A DNA stretch of 64,000 bases from Streptomyces sp. Je 1-369 (lineage in GTDB: Bacteria > Actinomycetota > Actinomycetes > Streptomycetales > Streptomycetaceae): positions 5,761,501 through 5,825,500 of the forward strand of contig NZ_CP101750.1 in assembly GCF_026810505.1 (NCBI RefSeq), in the 5' to 3' direction. Numbering within the stretch: position 1 is the first letter of the stretch; the number at the start of each line of letters is the position of its first letter. Made by a program: the position numbers and the translations under genes. Shown here in pieces: positions 47,387 through 56,227 of this stretch. Under the pieces are notes generated by a model. That model was not told the origin of the DNA, ran no database searches, and was given only the letters and a program-made list of their open reading frames with translations.

Positions 47387-48838
47387 GTGACGCAGGGACC
47401 GCTCACCACGGAGGCCGGAGCGCCGGTCGCCGACAATCAGCAAAGCGAGACCGCGGGCCTCGGCGGTCCGGTGCTCGTGCAGGACCAGCTCCTGCTGGAG
47501 AAGCTCGCCCACTTCAACCGTGAGCGGATCCCGGAGCGCGTGGTGCACGCCCGTGGCGCGGGTGCCTACGGCACGTTCACGCTCACCCGTGACGTCTCCC
47601 AGTGGACGCGCGCCAAGTTCCTCTCCGAGGTCGGCAAGCAGACCGAGACGTTCCTGCGCTTCTCCACCGTCGCCGGCAACCTCGGCGCGGCCGACGCGGT
47701 GCGCGACCCGCGCGGCTGGGCGCTGAAGTTCTACACCGAAGAGGGCAACTACGACCTCGTCGGCAACAACACCCCGGTCTTCTTCATCCGGGACGCCATC
47801 AAGTTCCCCGACTTCATCCACACCCAGAAGCGGGACCCCTACACGGGCTCGCAGGAGGCGGACAACGTCTGGGACTTCTGGGGCCTCAGCCCGGAGAGCA
47901 CCCACCAGGTGACCTGGCTCTTCGGCGACCGCGGCATCCCCGCCTCGTACCGCCACATGGACGGCTTCGGCTCGCACACCTTCCAGTGGAACAACGAGGC
48001 CGGCGAGGTCTTCTGGGTCAAGTACCACTTCAAGACCGACCAGGGCATCAAGAACCTCACGCAGGACGAGGCCAACAAGCTCGCCGGTGAGGACCCCGAC
48101 TCCCACCAGCGCGACCTGCGCGAGTCGATCGAGCGCGGCGACTTCCCGTCCTGGTCCGTGCAGGTGCAGATCATGCCGGCGGCGGACGCGGCGACCTACC
48201 GCTTCAACCCGTTCGACCTCACCAAGGTGTGGCCGCACGCGGACTACCCGCCGATCGAGATCGGCAAGCTGGAGCTCAACCGCAACCCGGAGAACGTCTT
48301 CGCCGAGGTCGAGCAGTCCATCTTCAGCCCCGCCCACTTCGTGCCCGGCATCGGCCCGTCCCCCGACAAGATGCTCCAGGGACGCCTCTTCGCCTACGGC
48401 GACGCCCACCGCTACCGCGTCGGCATCAACGCCGACCACCTGCCGGTGAACCGCCCGCACGCCACCGAGGCGCGCACCAACTCCCGTGACGGCTTCCTGT
48501 ACGACGGCCGCCACAAGGGCGCGAAGAACTACGAGCCGAACAGCTTCGGCGGCCCCTTCCAGACGGACCGCGCGCTGTGGCAGCCCGTTCCCGTCACCGG
48601 CGCCACGGGCAACCACGAGACGCCCCGGCACGCCGAGGACAACGACTTCGTGCAGGCGGGCAACCTCTACCGCCTGATGTCCGAGGACGAGAAGAACCGC
48701 CTGGTCGACAACCTGGCGGGCTTCCTCGCCAAGGTCTCGCGCGAGGACATCGTGGACCGCGGCATCAACAACTTCCGTCAGGCCGACGGAGACTTCGGCA
48801 AGCGGCTGGAGGCCGCGGTCCAGGCCCTGCGCGGCTGA
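47387..48838 (+). CDS. katA: Monofunctional haem catalase
   Basis: The 483-residue enzyme is a small-subunit clade catalase that splits hydrogen peroxide. The active-site His lies in [12 protein letters not shown] (near residue 52), the Asn in [13 protein letters not shown] (near 125), and the haem-ligand Tyr in [16 protein letters not shown] (near 337). GTG 47387 ([18 protein letters not shown]) has AGGAGG five bases upstream, the best site, whereas ATG 47369 has only AGG nearby. Expression is probably controlled by the divergent CatR-like repressor through the operator in its promoter. Confidence 0.95.
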   Translation: MTQGPLTTEAGAPVADNQQSETAGLGGPVLVQDQLLLEKLAHFNRERIPERVVHARGAGAYGTFTLTRDVSQWTRAKFLSEVGKQTETFLRFSTVAGNLGAADAVRDPRGWALKFYTEEGNYDLVGNNTPVFFIRDAIKFPDFIHTQKRDPYTGSQEADNVWDFWGLSPESTHQVTWLFGDRGIPASYRHMDGFGSHTFQWNNEAGEVFWVKYHFKTDQGIKNLTQDEANKLAGEDPDSHQRDLRESIERGDFPSWSVQVQIMPAADAATYRFNPFDLTKVWPHADYPPIEIGKLELNRNPENVFAEVEQSIFSPAHFVPGIGPSPDKMLQGRLFAYGDAHRYRVGINADHLPVNRPHATEARTNSRDGFLYDGRHKGAKNYEPNSFGGPFQTDRALWQPVPVTGATGNHETPRHAEDNDFVQAGNLYRLMSEDEKNRLVDNLAGFLAKVSREDIVDRGINNFRQADGDFGKRLEAAVQALRG

Positions 48839-48862
48839 CCAGCACCACTTGTCGTAGAGAGA

Positions 48863-48899
48863 CGGCGGGCCGGTTTCCCCTCGGGGGACCGGCCCGCCG
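48863..48899. terminator. Hairpin terminator between catalase and CBS genes
   Basis: CGGCGGGCCGGT (48863-48874) and ACCGGCCCGCCG (48888-48899) form a 12-bp stem; the loop contains TTTCCCC and GGGGG tracts that may extend it. It lies between convergent genes, so it can serve both strands. Confidence 0.85.
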
Positions 48900-48907
48900 C
48901 CGTGCTC

Positions 48908-49309
48908 TCACCCCGTCAACTGGGCCGCCGCGCGCCGGTCGGGCGCCCAGCAGCGGATGATGTCGCGCACCGAGACGATGCCCGTGGGCTCGTTCCCGTC
49001 CATGACGATCAGATGCCGGAAGCCGCCGTGGGCCATGGCGTCCGCCGCTTCCTCCAGGGTCCATGCCGGGGTGGCGAAGACGACTTCGGTCGTGGTGTGG
49101 GTGCCGGCGATCTCGGTGTCCGGGCTCTGGCCGAGGGCGAGGGAGTTGAGGACGTCGCGCTCGGTCAGGATGCCGAGCCCGTAGGTGTCGGGGTCGAGGA
49201 CGACAGCTGCTCCGACGTGGCGCGCTGACATCAGCCTGGCCGCCTGGCGCAGGGTGTGGGTGGGGCCGATGGTCAGGACCACCGTGCTCATGGCGTCGCG
49301 GACGAGCAT
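48908..49309 (-). CDS. Two-CBS-domain protein
   Basis: The 133-residue protein is a tandem CBS pair and nothing else. CBS1 has VRDAMSTVVLTIGPTHTLRQAARLM, ending GILTERDVL near residue 53; CBS2 covers about 68-120 and ends GIVSVRDIIRCW. Such pairs bind adenine nucleotides such as AMP or ATP and sense energy state. The target is unknown. AGGTGG lies nine bases upstream of ATG 49309. It is preceded on the same strand, 179 bases away, by the HisN gene. Confidence 0.9.
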   Translation of the reverse strand: MLVRDAMSTVVLTIGPTHTLRQAARLMSARHVGAAVVLDPDTYGLGILTERDVLNSLALGQSPDTEIAGTHTTTEVVFATPAWTLEEAADAMAHGGFRHLIVMDGNEPTGIVSVRDIIRCWAPDRRAAAQLTG

Positions 49310-49488
49310 GGGCGTGAGCCACCTCCTTGGTGAAACCGCGGCCTCCCGGTGGGCGAAGGATTGCCTCCGCTACCTGCTGGAGAACGGATTCACAAGTTCA
49401 CAAGTGGGGGGACTCATAGAGTCGCAGCCCCGCAGGGGGCCAGCAAGGGGCCGGGCGGGGTCAGTTGCTGCCTCCGGTCGGGGGCCGG

Positions 49489-50289
49489 TCAGTACCGCTG
49501 GTTGAGGTAGCCGAGCAGTTCGTCGTGGAGCAGGCCGTTCGACGCCGCCGCGTTGCCGCTGTGGGGGCCGGGCCTGCCGTCGAGGCCGGTGAAGGTGCCG
49601 CCCGCCTCCGTCACCACGATCGCGGTCGCCGCCATGTCCCAGAGCGAGAGCTCCGGTTCGGCGCAGATGTCGACCGAGCCCTCGGCGACCATCATGTACG
49701 GCCAGAAGTCGCCGTATCCGCGCGTGCGCCAGACCGACCGCGTGAGGTCGAGGAACCCGTCGAGGCGGCCCTGCTCCTCCCAGCCGGAGAGCGAGGAGTA
49801 CGCCAGCGAGGCGTCCGCGAGCCGCGAGACCTTGGAGACCCGCAGCGGCGTCGCCGAGGTGAGGGAGCGGCCCGTGTAGGCGCCGCCGCCCTTCGCGGCC
49901 CACCAGCGGCGGCCGAGCGCGGGCGCCGAGACGACCCCGACCACCGGCTGGTAGCCGCCCTCGCCCGCTTCCGTCAGGGCGATGAGGGTGGCCCACACCG
50001 GGACGCCGCGTACGTAGTTCTTGGTGCCGTCGATCGGGTCGACCACCCAGCGGCGCGGTCCCGTGCCCTCGACGCCGTACTCCTCGCCGAGGATCGCGTC
50101 GCGCGGCCTGGCCCGCTGGAGGTGGCCACGGATCAGCTCCTCGGCGGCCTTGTCGGCCTCGCTCACCGGCGTCATGTCCGGCTTGGTCTCCACCTTCAGG
50201 TCGAGGGCCTTGAACCGGTCCATGGTCACGGCGTCGGCGGCGTCCGCGAGGACGTGGGCGAGACGCAGATCATCGTGGTAGTCGGGCAT
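49489..50289 (-). CDS. hisN: Histidinol-phosphatase HisN (inositol monophosphatase family)
   Basis: The 266-residue enzyme is of the IMPase superfamily: [12 protein letters not shown] near residue 42, ILGEEYG (metal Glu) near 67, [14 protein letters not shown] (metal Asp pair and Thr) near 82 and [17 protein letters not shown] (late metal Asp) near 211. The branch with [13 protein letters not shown] is the actinobacterial histidinol-phosphatase HisN, which makes histidinol; a plain inositol-phosphatase role cannot be fully excluded. ATG 50289 is favoured by a -10 hexamer six bases upstream. Confidence 0.9.
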   Translation of the reverse strand: MPDYHDDLRLAHVLADAADAVTMDRFKALDLKVETKPDMTPVSEADKAAEELIRGHLQRARPRDAILGEEYGVEGTGPRRWVVDPIDGTKNYVRGVPVWATLIALTEAGEGGYQPVVGVVSAPALGRRWWAAKGGGAYTGRSLTSATPLRVSKVSRLADASLAYSSLSGWEEQGRLDGFLDLTRSVWRTRGYGDFWPYMMVAEGSVDICAEPELSLWDMAATAIVVTEAGGTFTGLDGRPGPHSGNAAASNGLLHDELLGYLNQRY

Positions 50290-50295
50290 GGGTGA

Positions 50296-50301
50296 ACAGT
50301 A
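50296..50301 (-). promoter_or_regulatory. -10 element for leaderless hisN
   Basis: On the minus strand TACTGT (50301-50296) ends six bases before ATG 50289. ATCGATCTCGATCGA, an imperfect palindrome, lies just upstream (50301-50315). Confidence 0.55.
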
Positions 50302-50427
50302 TCGATCTCGATCGACACGATCCACAGGGCCGTGCCGCGCGCACCGGGCACATGCTGCCGGAGCTATTGACAGTGCCGCCGAGCGCGTCAACTCTGGCAC
50401 GGGAGCCGCTCTGACCCGGAGGCGACG

Positions 50428-51033
50428 ATGCCTGCAGCACGGGAATCCTTACTGGACGCGGCGTACACAGCGCTCGCGCGACGGCCGTGGCCCGGTGTCC
50501 GCATGGTCGATGTGGCGGCGACCGCCGGGGTCTCCCGGCAGACCCTCTACAACGAGTTCGGCAGCAAGGACGGCCTCGCCCGCGCCCTGCTGCGGCGCGA
50601 GACGGACGGCTATCTGCACGGCGTCGAACGCGCACTCGCCGAGGAGCGCGAACCCGCCGACCGGCTCGCCGCCGTCGCCGCGTGGACGGTGGGCGCCGCC
50701 CGCACCAACGTCCTCGTGCGCGCCGCCCTCACCGGCTGCTGGAGCGAGCGCCTTCCCGCGCCGAGCCGCGCCGCCGGATCGACGTCCTCCGTGCCCGCGC
50801 AGCGCCGCGCGGACGCGGGAGTGCCCTCCGCAGGGGAGCTGCTCGCCCTCGTGCGGGACCGCGCGGTCCTCGCGCTCGGCGGCCGCGGCCGCGTCAGGGA
50901 CCCCGACCTCGCCCGCGCCTGTGAGAGCGCCGTCCGCCTCGCCCTGTCCTACGTCATCGCGCCCGCCGGGAACGACGACGACCCCGCGGAAGTGGTCCGC
51001 GGGGCCATCGGGCGCTGGGTGGGGGCCAAGTAG
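50428..51033 (+). CDS. TetR family transcriptional regulator
   Basis: The 201-residue protein has a TetR-type helix-turn-helix in residues 1-50: [38 protein letters not shown]. The C-terminal ligand domain is not recognisable and contains a Ser/Arg-rich patch near residue 110. GGAGG lies six bases upstream of ATG 50428. It converges on the SMR transporter gene, 37 bases away, and could regulate it or itself; the sequence gives no proof. Confidence 0.92.
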   Translation: MPAARESLLDAAYTALARRPWPGVRMVDVAATAGVSRQTLYNEFGSKDGLARALLRRETDGYLHGVERALAEEREPADRLAAVAAWTVGAARTNVLVRAALTGCWSERLPAPSRAAGSTSSVPAQRRADAGVPSAGELLALVRDRAVLALGGRGRVRDPDLARACESAVRLALSYVIAPAGNDDDPAEVVRGAIGRWVGAK

Positions 51034-51070
51034 GCGTACACGCACGGGATTCAGTGCGCCCCGGTTCACC

Positions 51071-51394
51071 TCAGTGCGCCGAGCCCGACAGCTGCAGGCC
51101 GATCACGCCGATGATGACGAAGGAGATCGAGACGATCTTCAGCGTGGAGACCAGGTCACCGAGGAAGATCATCCCGTAGATGGCCGTGCCCGCGGCGCCG
51201 ATGCCCGTCCAGACCGCGTACGCGGGACCCACGTCCAGCTTCCGCAGCGCGAGCGTCAGCAGACCGAAGCTGCCCAGGGCGAAGCAGGCGAACGCGATCG
51301 TGGGCCAGAGCCGGGTGAAACCGTGGGACAGCTTGAGACAGACCGCGAAGCCGGTCTCGAGGATCCCCGCGACGATGACCAGCAGCCACGCCAT
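51071..51394 (-). CDS. Small multidrug resistance family transporter (SugE/Gdx type)
   Basis: The 107-residue protein has four membrane helices and works as an antiparallel dimer. The family glutamate lies in AGILETGFAVCLKLSHGFTRLWPT (residue 13), the proton/substrate site. The sequence after it, K-L-S-H-G-F-T-R, is more like SugE/Gdx guanidinium exporters than the multidrug EmrE type. I see no guanidine riboswitch upstream, so substrate is uncertain. GGGAGG lies about eight bases upstream of ATG 51394. It lies 111 bases after rsgA on the same strand. Confidence 0.91.
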   Translation of the reverse strand: MAWLLVIVAGILETGFAVCLKLSHGFTRLWPTIAFACFALGSFGLLTLALRKLDVGPAYAVWTGIGAAGTAIYGMIFLGDLVSTLKIVSISFVIIGVIGLQLSGSAH

Positions 51395-51505
51395 GTCCTT
51401 GCCTCCCGTACTCGCCCGCGTCCCGAGGCCGCTTCGTCTGGCTTGAATCCGGCTTGGTGCGATTATGCATTTACCTTTGCCGTCCGGGCGCGAACAACGC
51501 AGAGA

Positions 51506-52516
51506 TCAGTCGTCTTCGCGCCGCTCCCGTGTGGCGAGCAGCCTGCGCAGGGAGTAGAGGCGGGACGGATCCGCGTGCCCGGCGGCCACCCACGCGTCCA
51601 GGGCGCAGTCCTTCTCGTCGTGGCTGCAGCCGCGCGGGCACTCCACCGTCCCCGGCTCCAGATCGGGGAAGGCGAGGATGACGCGCGACGGGTCGACGTG
51701 GTTGAGGCCGAACGACCGCACGCCCGGCGTGTCGATCACCCAGCCGTCGGAGCCCTCCAGGGGGAGCGCGAGGGCGGAGGTCGTCGTGTGCCTGCCGCGG
51801 CCCGTGACCGCGTTGACGTGCCCCGTCGTCCGCCGCCGCTCCTCCGGTACGAGTGCGTTGACGAGCGTCGTCTTGCCGACCCCGGAGTGCCCGACGAAAG
51901 CGGTGACCTTGCCGTCGAGCAGCTCGTGGACGCGCGCGAGCTCCGCGCCGTCGGTGAACTCCTCGCGGCTGGTGACGACATAGGGGATGTCGAGGGCGGC
52001 GTACGTCTCCAGGAGCTTGTCGGCGGAGGCCAGGTCCGACTTGGTGAGCACGAGGATCGGCTCCAGGCCGCCGTCGTACGCCGCCACGACGCACCGGTCG
52101 ATCAGCCGCGGCCGCGGTTCGGGGTCGGCGAGGGCCGTGACGATGGCCAGCTGGTCGGCGTTGGCGACGACCACCCGCTCGTACGGGTCGTCGTCGTCCG
52201 CGGTGCGCCGCAGGACGGAGCTGCGCTCCGAGATCCGCACGATCCGCGCGAGTGTGTCCTTCTTGCCGGAGAGATCCCCGACGACCGCGACCCTGTCACC
52301 CACCACGGCGGCCTTGCGGCCCAGTTCGCGGGCCTTCATCGCCATCACGACGCGGTCGTCGACCAGGACGGTGAGCCTTCCGCGGTCGACGGTGAGGACC
52401 ATGCCCTCGGCGGCGTCCTCGTGCTTGGGCCTGATGTGGGTGCGGGGGCGGTTGCCCTTGCGGTTGGGGCGGACGCGGATGTCGTCCTCGTCGGGGTTCT
52501 TGCCGTAGCGGCGCAT
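51506..52516 (-). CDS. rsgA: Ribosome small subunit-dependent GTPase A RsgA
   Basis: RsgA helps mature the 30S subunit. The 336 residues show an N-terminal OB domain (about 35-95), then the circularly permuted GTPase: TKSD (G4) at 158-161, GHSGVGKT (G1) at 209-216 and DTPG (G3) at 262-265. The C-terminal zinc knuckle has C293, C297, H299 and C304 (CPRGCSH...C). Permutation with a zinc finger is the RsgA signature. The ATG at 52516 begins MRRYGKNPDEDD. It follows aroA by 17 bases and is likely cotranscribed. Confidence 0.96.
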   Translation of the reverse strand: MRRYGKNPDEDDIRVRPNRKGNRPRTHIRPKHEDAAEGMVLTVDRGRLTVLVDDRVVMAMKARELGRKAAVVGDRVAVVGDLSGKKDTLARIVRISERSSVLRRTADDDDPYERVVVANADQLAIVTALADPEPRPRLIDRCVVAAYDGGLEPILVLTKSDLASADKLLETYAALDIPYVVTSREEFTDGAELARVHELLDGKVTAFVGHSGVGKTTLVNALVPEERRRTTGHVNAVTGRGRHTTTSALALPLEGSDGWVIDTPGVRSFGLNHVDPSRVILAFPDLEPGTVECPRGCSHDEKDCALDAWVAAGHADPSRLYSLRRLLATRERREDD

Positions 52517-52533
52517 GGTTCTCGATCCGCCCG

Positions 52534-53883
52534 TCAGTTCCCCAGCATCCCGGTCCAGAGGTCGGGGAAGTCAGGGAGCGTCTTCGCCGTCGTCGCGACG
52601 TTCTCGATCTGTACGCCGTCCACCGCGAGGCCGATGATCGCGCCCGCCGTCGCCATGCGGTGGTCGTCGTACGTGTGGAAGATGCCGCCGTGCAGTCGGC
52701 GCGGCTTGATGTGCAGGCCGTCGGCGGTCTCCGTGACGTCGCCGCCGAGCTCGTTGATCTCCTTGGTGAGCGCGGCCAGGCGGTCCGTCTCGTGCAGGCG
52801 CAGGTGGGCGACGCCGCGCAGCGTCGAGGGGGAGTCCGCGAGGGCCGCGACCGCCGCGATGCCGGGGGTCAGCTCGCCGACCTCGCTGAGGTCCACGTCG
52901 ATGCCGTGGACCGACCCGGAGCCGGTGAGGACCAGACCCTGCTCGGTCAGCTCGCAGGAACCGCCCATCTCGGTGAAGATCTCGCGCAGCGCGTCGCCGG
53001 GCTGCGTGGTGTGCGCGGGCCAGTCGGGGATCGTGACCGTGCCGCCGGTGATCAGGGCGGCGGCGAGGAACGGCTGGGCGTTCGACAGGTCGGGCTCGAC
53101 GGTCAGGTCGCGGCCGAGCAGGGCGCCCGGGGTGACCCGCCACACGTTCGGCTCGCCGCCCGCCTCGGGGGTGTCGACCTGCGCGCCGACCGAGCGCAGC
53201 ATGTCGACGGTCATCCGGATGTGCGGCATCGACGGCAGCGCACCGCCCACGTGCCGGACCTCCACGCCCTGGTTGAAGCCCGGGCCCGAGAGCAGCAGGG
53301 CGCTCACGAACTGCGAGGACGACGACGCGTCGATCTCGACCCGGCCGCCCTCCAGGGCGCCGCAGCCGTGCACGGTCAGCGGCAGCGCGCCGGGCGTTCC
53401 CCGCGTGTCGTCGATGCGGGCGCCGAGCACGCGCAGCGCGTCGATGACGCCGTGCAGCGGGCGCTCGTACGAACGGGGGTCGCCGTCGAAGTGGATGGGG
53501 CCGTCGGCGAGGGCGGCGACCGGCGGCAGGAAGCGCATGACCGTGCCGGCGTTGCCGACGTCGACCGTGGCCGGGCCGCGCAGGCCCGAGGGGATCACGC
53601 GCCACGCCTCGCCGGTGCCGCCCTGGCCGCCCGCGACGGAGGAGCTCGACGACACGGTCTCCTCGATGCCGACGCCCATCGCGCGCAGCGCGCCCGCCAT
53701 CAGCAGCGTGTCCCGGGAGCGCAGCGGGCGGCGCAGCCAGCCCGGCTCGGCGGCCAGCGCGGCCAGGACCAACGCACGGTTGGTGACCGATTTCGAACCG
53801 GGGACGTGGACCGTCGCGGTGACGGCTCCGCTTGCGTGCGGGGCGGGCCAGAGGGCGGTGTGCTGCGCCGGGGTTTCGGTCAT
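52534..53883 (-). CDS. aroA: 3-phosphoshikimate 1-carboxyvinyltransferase (EPSP synthase)
   Basis: AroA joins shikimate-3-phosphate and phosphoenolpyruvate in aromatic amino acid synthesis. In 449 residues it shows [18 protein letters not shown] near residue 28, [15 protein letters not shown] near 108, [15 protein letters not shown] near 186 and [15 protein letters not shown] near 350, with [12 protein letters not shown] near 405. It is a bacterial type with the usual GNAGT loop. The ATG at 53883 has a -10 hexamer six bases upstream (leaderless), though GAGGGC is adjacent. RsgA follows 17 bases later. Confidence 0.96.
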   Translation of the reverse strand: MTETPAQHTALWPAPHASGAVTATVHVPGSKSVTNRALVLAALAAEPGWLRRPLRSRDTLLMAGALRAMGVGIEETVSSSSSVAGGQGGTGEAWRVIPSGLRGPATVDVGNAGTVMRFLPPVAALADGPIHFDGDPRSYERPLHGVIDALRVLGARIDDTRGTPGALPLTVHGCGALEGGRVEIDASSSSQFVSALLLSGPGFNQGVEVRHVGGALPSMPHIRMTVDMLRSVGAQVDTPEAGGEPNVWRVTPGALLGRDLTVEPDLSNAQPFLAAALITGGTVTIPDWPAHTTQPGDALREIFTEMGGSCELTEQGLVLTGSGSVHGIDVDLSEVGELTPGIAAVAALADSPSTLRGVAHLRLHETDRLAALTKEINELGGDVTETADGLHIKPRRLHGGIFHTYDDHRMATAGAIIGLAVDGVQIENVATTAKTLPDFPDLWTGMLGN

Positions 53884-53889
53884 GCCCTC

Positions 53890-53895
53890 ACTTTA
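53890..53895 (-). promoter_or_regulatory. -10 element for leaderless aroA
   Basis: On the minus strand TAAAGT (53895-53890) ends six bases before ATG 53883. Confidence 0.55.
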
Positions 53896-53915
53896 GTGGC
53901 TGGCAGGGACGCCGC

Positions 53916-54638
53916 TCAGACGTCCAGGAGCCAGCGGGCGCCGCCCATCAGGGAGCAGAGCGAGACGGCGTGGAAGAGGAAGAGCCACAGGCCCGCCGGG
54001 ACGTGCGTGAGCCGGGAGAGCTGATCCGCGTCCGAGTCGCCCGCGCCCCCGCGTCTGCGCTTGGACTGCAGCTCGAAGGCGGGACGTACGCCTCCCAGGA
54101 GCAGGAACCACACCACCGCGTACGCGAACGCCGCCTGCACGTCCGTGTTCGCCAGCCAGGAGACGACCAGGAACGTGCCGCCGGTGAGGATCACCGTCAG
54201 GGCGCCGTACGCGTTGCGGATCATCACCAGCATCACGACGAGCAGGGCCGTCGCGATCCACAGGAACGCCGTGATGCGTCCCGAGTCGAGCAGCGCGGCG
54301 CCGCCGAGGCCGAGCAGCGGGGGAGCGGTGTAGCCGGCGGCCGCGGTGAGGATCATGCCGAGGCCCGTCGGCTTGCCGCGCGAGACGGTGAGGCCCGAGG
54401 TGTCCGAGTGCAGCCGGATGCCGTCGAGGCGGCGCCCGGTGAGCAGCGCGACCAGGCCGTGGCCGCCCTCGTGCGCGATGGTGATCGCGTTGCGGGCGAC
54501 GCGCCACACGTTGTGCGGGACGACGACCGCGAGGGCGACGACGCCCGCCGCGATCACCAGCCACTGCTCGGGCGCGGCCTGTGTGCCGAAGACGCGGTCC
54601 CAGAGGTCGGTCAGACTGGCGTTGGCGGTGCTTTCCAT
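53916..54638 (-). CDS. M50 family membrane metallopeptidase-like protein
   Basis: The 240-residue protein has about six hydrophobic helices and the zinc motif HEGGH (near residue 64, in ITIAHEGGHGLVALLTG) inside a membrane segment, as in M50B-like proteins. A second motif with the third metal ligand is not certain: residues near 195 read FLVVSWLANTDV. Targets are unknown; relatives cut membrane anchors. ATG 54638 (MESTANASLTDLW) is preceded by GGGAG 13 bases upstream; the frame is open further up but would cross the SRAP promoter. The gene is divergent from SRAP and precedes aroA. Confidence 0.86.
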   Translation of the reverse strand: MESTANASLTDLWDRVFGTQAAPEQWLVIAAGVVALAVVVPHNVWRVARNAITIAHEGGHGLVALLTGRRLDGIRLHSDTSGLTVSRGKPTGLGMILTAAAGYTAPPLLGLGGAALLDSGRITAFLWIATALLVVMLVMIRNAYGALTVILTGGTFLVVSWLANTDVQAAFAYAVVWFLLLGGVRPAFELQSKRRRGGAGDSDADQLSRLTHVPAGLWLFLFHAVSLCSLMGGARWLLDV

Positions 54639-54687
54639 TACTGGGACGGCTCCCTCAGGTCGTGCGCGGTCTGGCAGTCTGGCACGT

Positions 54688-55506
54688 ATGTGCGGACGGT
54701 TTGCATCCAGTCGTAGGCCCGAGGATCTCGCGGCGACCTTCGAGGTGGAGAAGTGGGAGGAGCCCCAGGAGGAGTTCGCCCCCGACTTCAACGTGGCGCC
54801 CACGAAGGAGGTCTACGCGGTCCTCGACCGCCCCCTGAAAGACGCCGACGACCCGCGTCCGGTTCGCCAGCTCCGCACATTGAAGTGGGGCCTCGTCCCC
54901 TCCTGGTCCAAGGCGCCCGAGGGCGGCGCCCGGATGATCAACGCCCGCGCGGAGACCGTCCACGAAAAGCCCTCCTACAGGCGTGCCTTCACCTCCCGCC
55001 GCTGCGTCATCCCCGCCGACGGCTATTACGAGTGGGTGACCGCCCCCGAGGAGCGGCAGCTGGAGGTCGAGGGCAAGAAGAAGCGGCCGCGCAAGCAGCC
55101 CTACTTCGTGACGCCCGCCGACGGCTCGGTCTTCGCCATGGCGGGGCTCTACGAGTTCTGGCGGGACAGGACCCTCCCCGACGAGCACCCCCTCGCCTGG
55201 TGGGTGACGTGCACGGTGATCACCACGGAGGCGGAGACCGCGCCCCTCGCCGACGGCCCCGACGAGGGCCCGCGCTCGCTCGCGGACATCCACCCGCGCA
55301 TGCCGCTCATGCTGACGCCGGATCGCTGGGACGGCTGGCTCGACCCGTCCCGCACGGACGTCGAGGACCTGCGCACCCTCCTGGAGCCGCCGCCGCACGG
55401 ACTGATGCGGGCCTTCCCGGTGTCCACCGCCGTCAGCAACGTGCGCAACAACGGTCCGGAGCTCCTGAAGGAGCTGGACGGCCCCGAAGAGGGCACACTC
55501 TTCTGA
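54688..55506 (+). CDS. SOS response-associated peptidase (SRAP/YedK, HMCES-like)
   Basis: YedK/HMCES proteins crosslink through Cys2 to abasic sites in single-stranded DNA and shield them. The 272-residue protein starts MCGRFA, so Cys2 becomes the N-terminal residue after Met removal. Other motifs are PDFNVAPTKE near 33 (Asn), ARAETVHEKPSYR near 92, CVIPADGYYEW near 110 (Glu) and IHPRMPLML near 210 (His). ATG 54688 is required by the Cys2 chemistry. It is followed by a coupled alpha/beta hydrolase gene. Gene order SRAP-aroA-rsgA is also seen in mycobacteria. Confidence 0.96.
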   Translation: MCGRFASSRRPEDLAATFEVEKWEEPQEEFAPDFNVAPTKEVYAVLDRPLKDADDPRPVRQLRTLKWGLVPSWSKAPEGGARMINARAETVHEKPSYRRAFTSRRCVIPADGYYEWVTAPEERQLEVEGKKKRPRKQPYFVTPADGSVFAMAGLYEFWRDRTLPDEHPLAWWVTCTVITTEAETAPLADGPDEGPRSLADIHPRMPLMLTPDRWDGWLDPSRTDVEDLRTLLEPPPHGLMRAFPVSTAVSNVRNNGPELLKELDGPEEGTLF

Positions 55507-55507
55507 C

Positions 55508-56161
55508 GTGACCAAGGACGCACCGAAGAGCGAGCTCATCCCGACCGACGCCGGTGAGGCGCGCATCACCTGGCACCCGGCCCCCGCCGGGACCGCCCGC
55601 CTGCTGCTCGCCGTCAGCCACGGCGCGGGCGGCGGCATCGAGGCCCGCGACCTCCAGGCACTCGCCGCCGCCCTGCCCGCGCACGGCGTGAGCGTCGCCC
55701 TCGTCGAGCAGCCCTGGCGCGTCGCGGGCAAGAAGCTCGCACCCGCGCCGAAGACCCTCGACACGGGGTGGCGCGGCATCTGGCCCGCACTGGAGAAGAA
55801 GGGGCTGCCGGTGATCTCGGGCGGCCGCAGCGCCGGTGCCCGCGTCGCCTGCCGCACCGCCACCGAACTCGGCGCCGCCGCCGTGCTCGCCCTCAGCTTC
55901 CCGCTGCACCCCCCGGGCAAGCCCGAGAAGTCCCGCGCCGACGAACTGCTCGGCGCCGGCGTGCCCACCCTCGTCGTGCAGGGCGGCAACGACCCCTTCG
56001 GGAAGCCCGCCGAGTTCCCCGAGGGCACGTACGAACTGGTGGAGATCCCGTTCGGCGACCACGGATTCGCCGTGCCCAAGCGCGCCGACATCGGACAGGA
56101 CGAGGCAGTGAAGCGCATCACGGACGGAGTCACCCGCTGGGCGGGAATGCTGGACGCGTGA
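55508..56161 (+). CDS. Alpha/beta hydrolase of the KAT8/TEX30-like family
   Basis: The 217-residue protein has an alpha/beta hydrolase fold with LLLAVSHGAGGGIEARDL near residue 35, nucleophile elbow GGRSAGARVACR (Ser near 108) and late His in PFGDHGFAVPKR near 185; the acid is likely in VVQGGNDPFGKP. It is a small relative of dienelactone hydrolases, of unknown substrate. The GTG start (VTKDAPKSE) is one base after the SRAP stop, so the two are cotranscribed. The 3' end contains the SigR-type promoter of sigR: GGGAAT at 56143 lies within this gene. Confidence 0.88.
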   Translation: MTKDAPKSELIPTDAGEARITWHPAPAGTARLLLAVSHGAGGGIEARDLQALAAALPAHGVSVALVEQPWRVAGKKLAPAPKTLDTGWRGIWPALEKKGLPVISGGRSAGARVACRTATELGAAAVLALSFPLHPPGKPEKSRADELLGAGVPTLVVQGGNDPFGKPAEFPEGTYELVEIPFGDHGFAVPKRADIGQDEAVKRITDGVTRWAGMLDA

Positions 56162-56170
56162 CCTCTGTTG
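56143..56170 (+). promoter_or_regulatory. SigR-dependent autoregulatory promoter (sigRp2 type)
   Basis: GGGAAT (56143-56148), an 18-base spacer and GTTG (56167-56170) fit the SigR consensus exactly. The -35 is inside the upstream hydrolase gene. A transcript starting near 56176 would include the ATG at 56228, used for the long SigR isoform. Confidence 0.92.
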
Positions 56171-56227
56171 TGGCGGACAGACGGTAAACGCCGTCGACAG
56201 CTGTTCGTACGAGAGGGAGTCCGCCGC

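Noticed and set aside
49310..49488. Small gene between hisN and the CBS-domain gene
   Set aside because: Short frames exist on both strands, but none has a ribosome-binding site or protein-like composition. I see only a direct repeat of ACTTGTGA on the minus strand.
51395..51505. Guanidine riboswitch upstream of the SMR transporter
   Set aside because: I looked for the conserved paired-loop sequences of guanidine riboswitches on the minus strand and found none in the short upstream region.
50288..53896. 1202-codon plus-strand frame spanning the TetR, SMR, rsgA and aroA region
   Set aside because: It crosses four well-supported genes on either strand, and the translated sequence is low-complexity Arg/Ser/Pro without domains.
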